Notes under the pieces: model-generated | What the model saw: only the letters and a program-made list of their open reading frames with translations | What the model was told of the DNA's origin: nothing | Databases searched by the model: none | In this document: positions 63,918 through 64,000 of the stretch, piece after piece | Position numbering within the stretch: the stretch's first letter is position 1 | Layout: every line of letters starts with the position of its first letter | Source: Tidjanibacter sp. | GTDB taxonomy: Bacteria > Bacteroidota > Bacteroidia > Bacteroidales > Rikenellaceae | Assembly: GCA_017396085.1 (NCBI GenBank) | Contig: JAFQNC010000009.1 | Span: 1 to 64,000, forward strand | DNA: 64,000 nt | Direction of reading: 5' to 3' | Position numbers and translations under genes: made by a program

Positions 63918-64000
63918 TTAAATCGAGAAGGCATCAAAGCCACCATCTACAACTGCCACGGTGCCGGTAACGGCCTTGGAGGCATCAGAGGCGAGCCATT
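63918..64000 (-). CDS. SDR-family oxidoreductase, C-terminal end (partial)
   Basis: Only the last 26 codons are in the window. They read SKAVTGTVAVVDGGFDAFSI after WLASDA, the standard C-terminal end of short-chain dehydrogenases (TG..V.VDGG). With uxuA next to it, it is most likely the reductase that makes D-mannonate from fructuronate; this is inference from context. Confidence 0.75.
   Translation of the reverse strand, partial: WLASDASKAVTGTVAVVDGGFDAFSI

Overview
The window reads as a chromosome segment of a gut-type Bacteroidales bacterium, probably Alistipes-like (Rikenellaceae). The lineage is inferred from a complete SusCDE-type starch locus, LytTR/LytS-type regulation, abundant Bacteroidetes lipoproteins, promoters with a TAnnTTTG -7 box, and a type II-C CRISPR system. 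Most genes are moderately GC-rich. Two restriction-modification (R-M) cassettes are visibly AT-richer and look acquired.

Layout. 0.1-9.2 kb: a secreted protein, recO, nth, a three-gene R-M cassette (two DNA methyltransferases around an HNH nuclease), a UvrD/PcrA helicase, apbE, and rpsO. 9.3-13.5 kb: pnp and an OmpA/TPR-like lipoprotein. 13.6-16.1 kb: a second R-M cassette (methyltransferase plus PD-(D/E)xK nuclease) bracketed by copies of the 3' end and 3' flank of tRNA-Gly(GCC). 16.3-35.1 kb: the starch locus, all on the minus strand: SLC45-like sugar transporter, fimbrillin-GH13 lipoprotein, SusA-like GH13, CBM20-GH77 amylomaltase, SusC, SusD, SusE/F, then after a terminator the GH97 SusB. 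35.3-40.9 kb: two membrane proteins, a LytS-type kinase, a LytTR regulator and a lipoprotein type I pullulanase. 41.2-45.0 kb: a 46-codon peptide gene and a multidomain lipoprotein whose reading frame runs through one TGA straight into a DNA/RNA non-specific nuclease domain. 45.3-55.8 kb: frr, a TlpA-like protein, pyrH, dxs, a three-gene envelope operon (LPP20-like, secreted protein, CsgG-like/coiled-coil/barrel), upp, hflX and a TonB-like protein. 56.0-62.5 kb: tRNA-Ala(GGC), a decayed Fic gene, a divergent tracrRNA, cas9-cas1-cas2 and an 11-repeat array. 62.7-64 kb: uxuA and the end of an SDR oxidoreductase (hexuronate use).

How it works together. Surface starch is bound by SusD/SusE, cut by lipoprotein GH13 enzymes, imported by SusC with TonB energy, cut further by SusA, SusB and MalQ, and taken into the cytoplasm by the MFS carrier. 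Defence is concentrated in two R-M cassettes and a II-C CRISPR-Cas locus for which a tracrRNA, with anti-repeat, nexus, terminator and promoter, can be read by eye.

The least ordinary signals are: (i) the lipoprotein/nuclease gene split by one in-frame TGA, set against near-total avoidance of TGA as a stop codon here; (ii) the R-M cassette between tRNA-Gly att-like repeats; (iii) a dispersed composite intergenic repeat made of heptamers, palindromes and AAGGGC-type repeats; (iv) a fimbrillin-like module fused to a starch-locus amylase.
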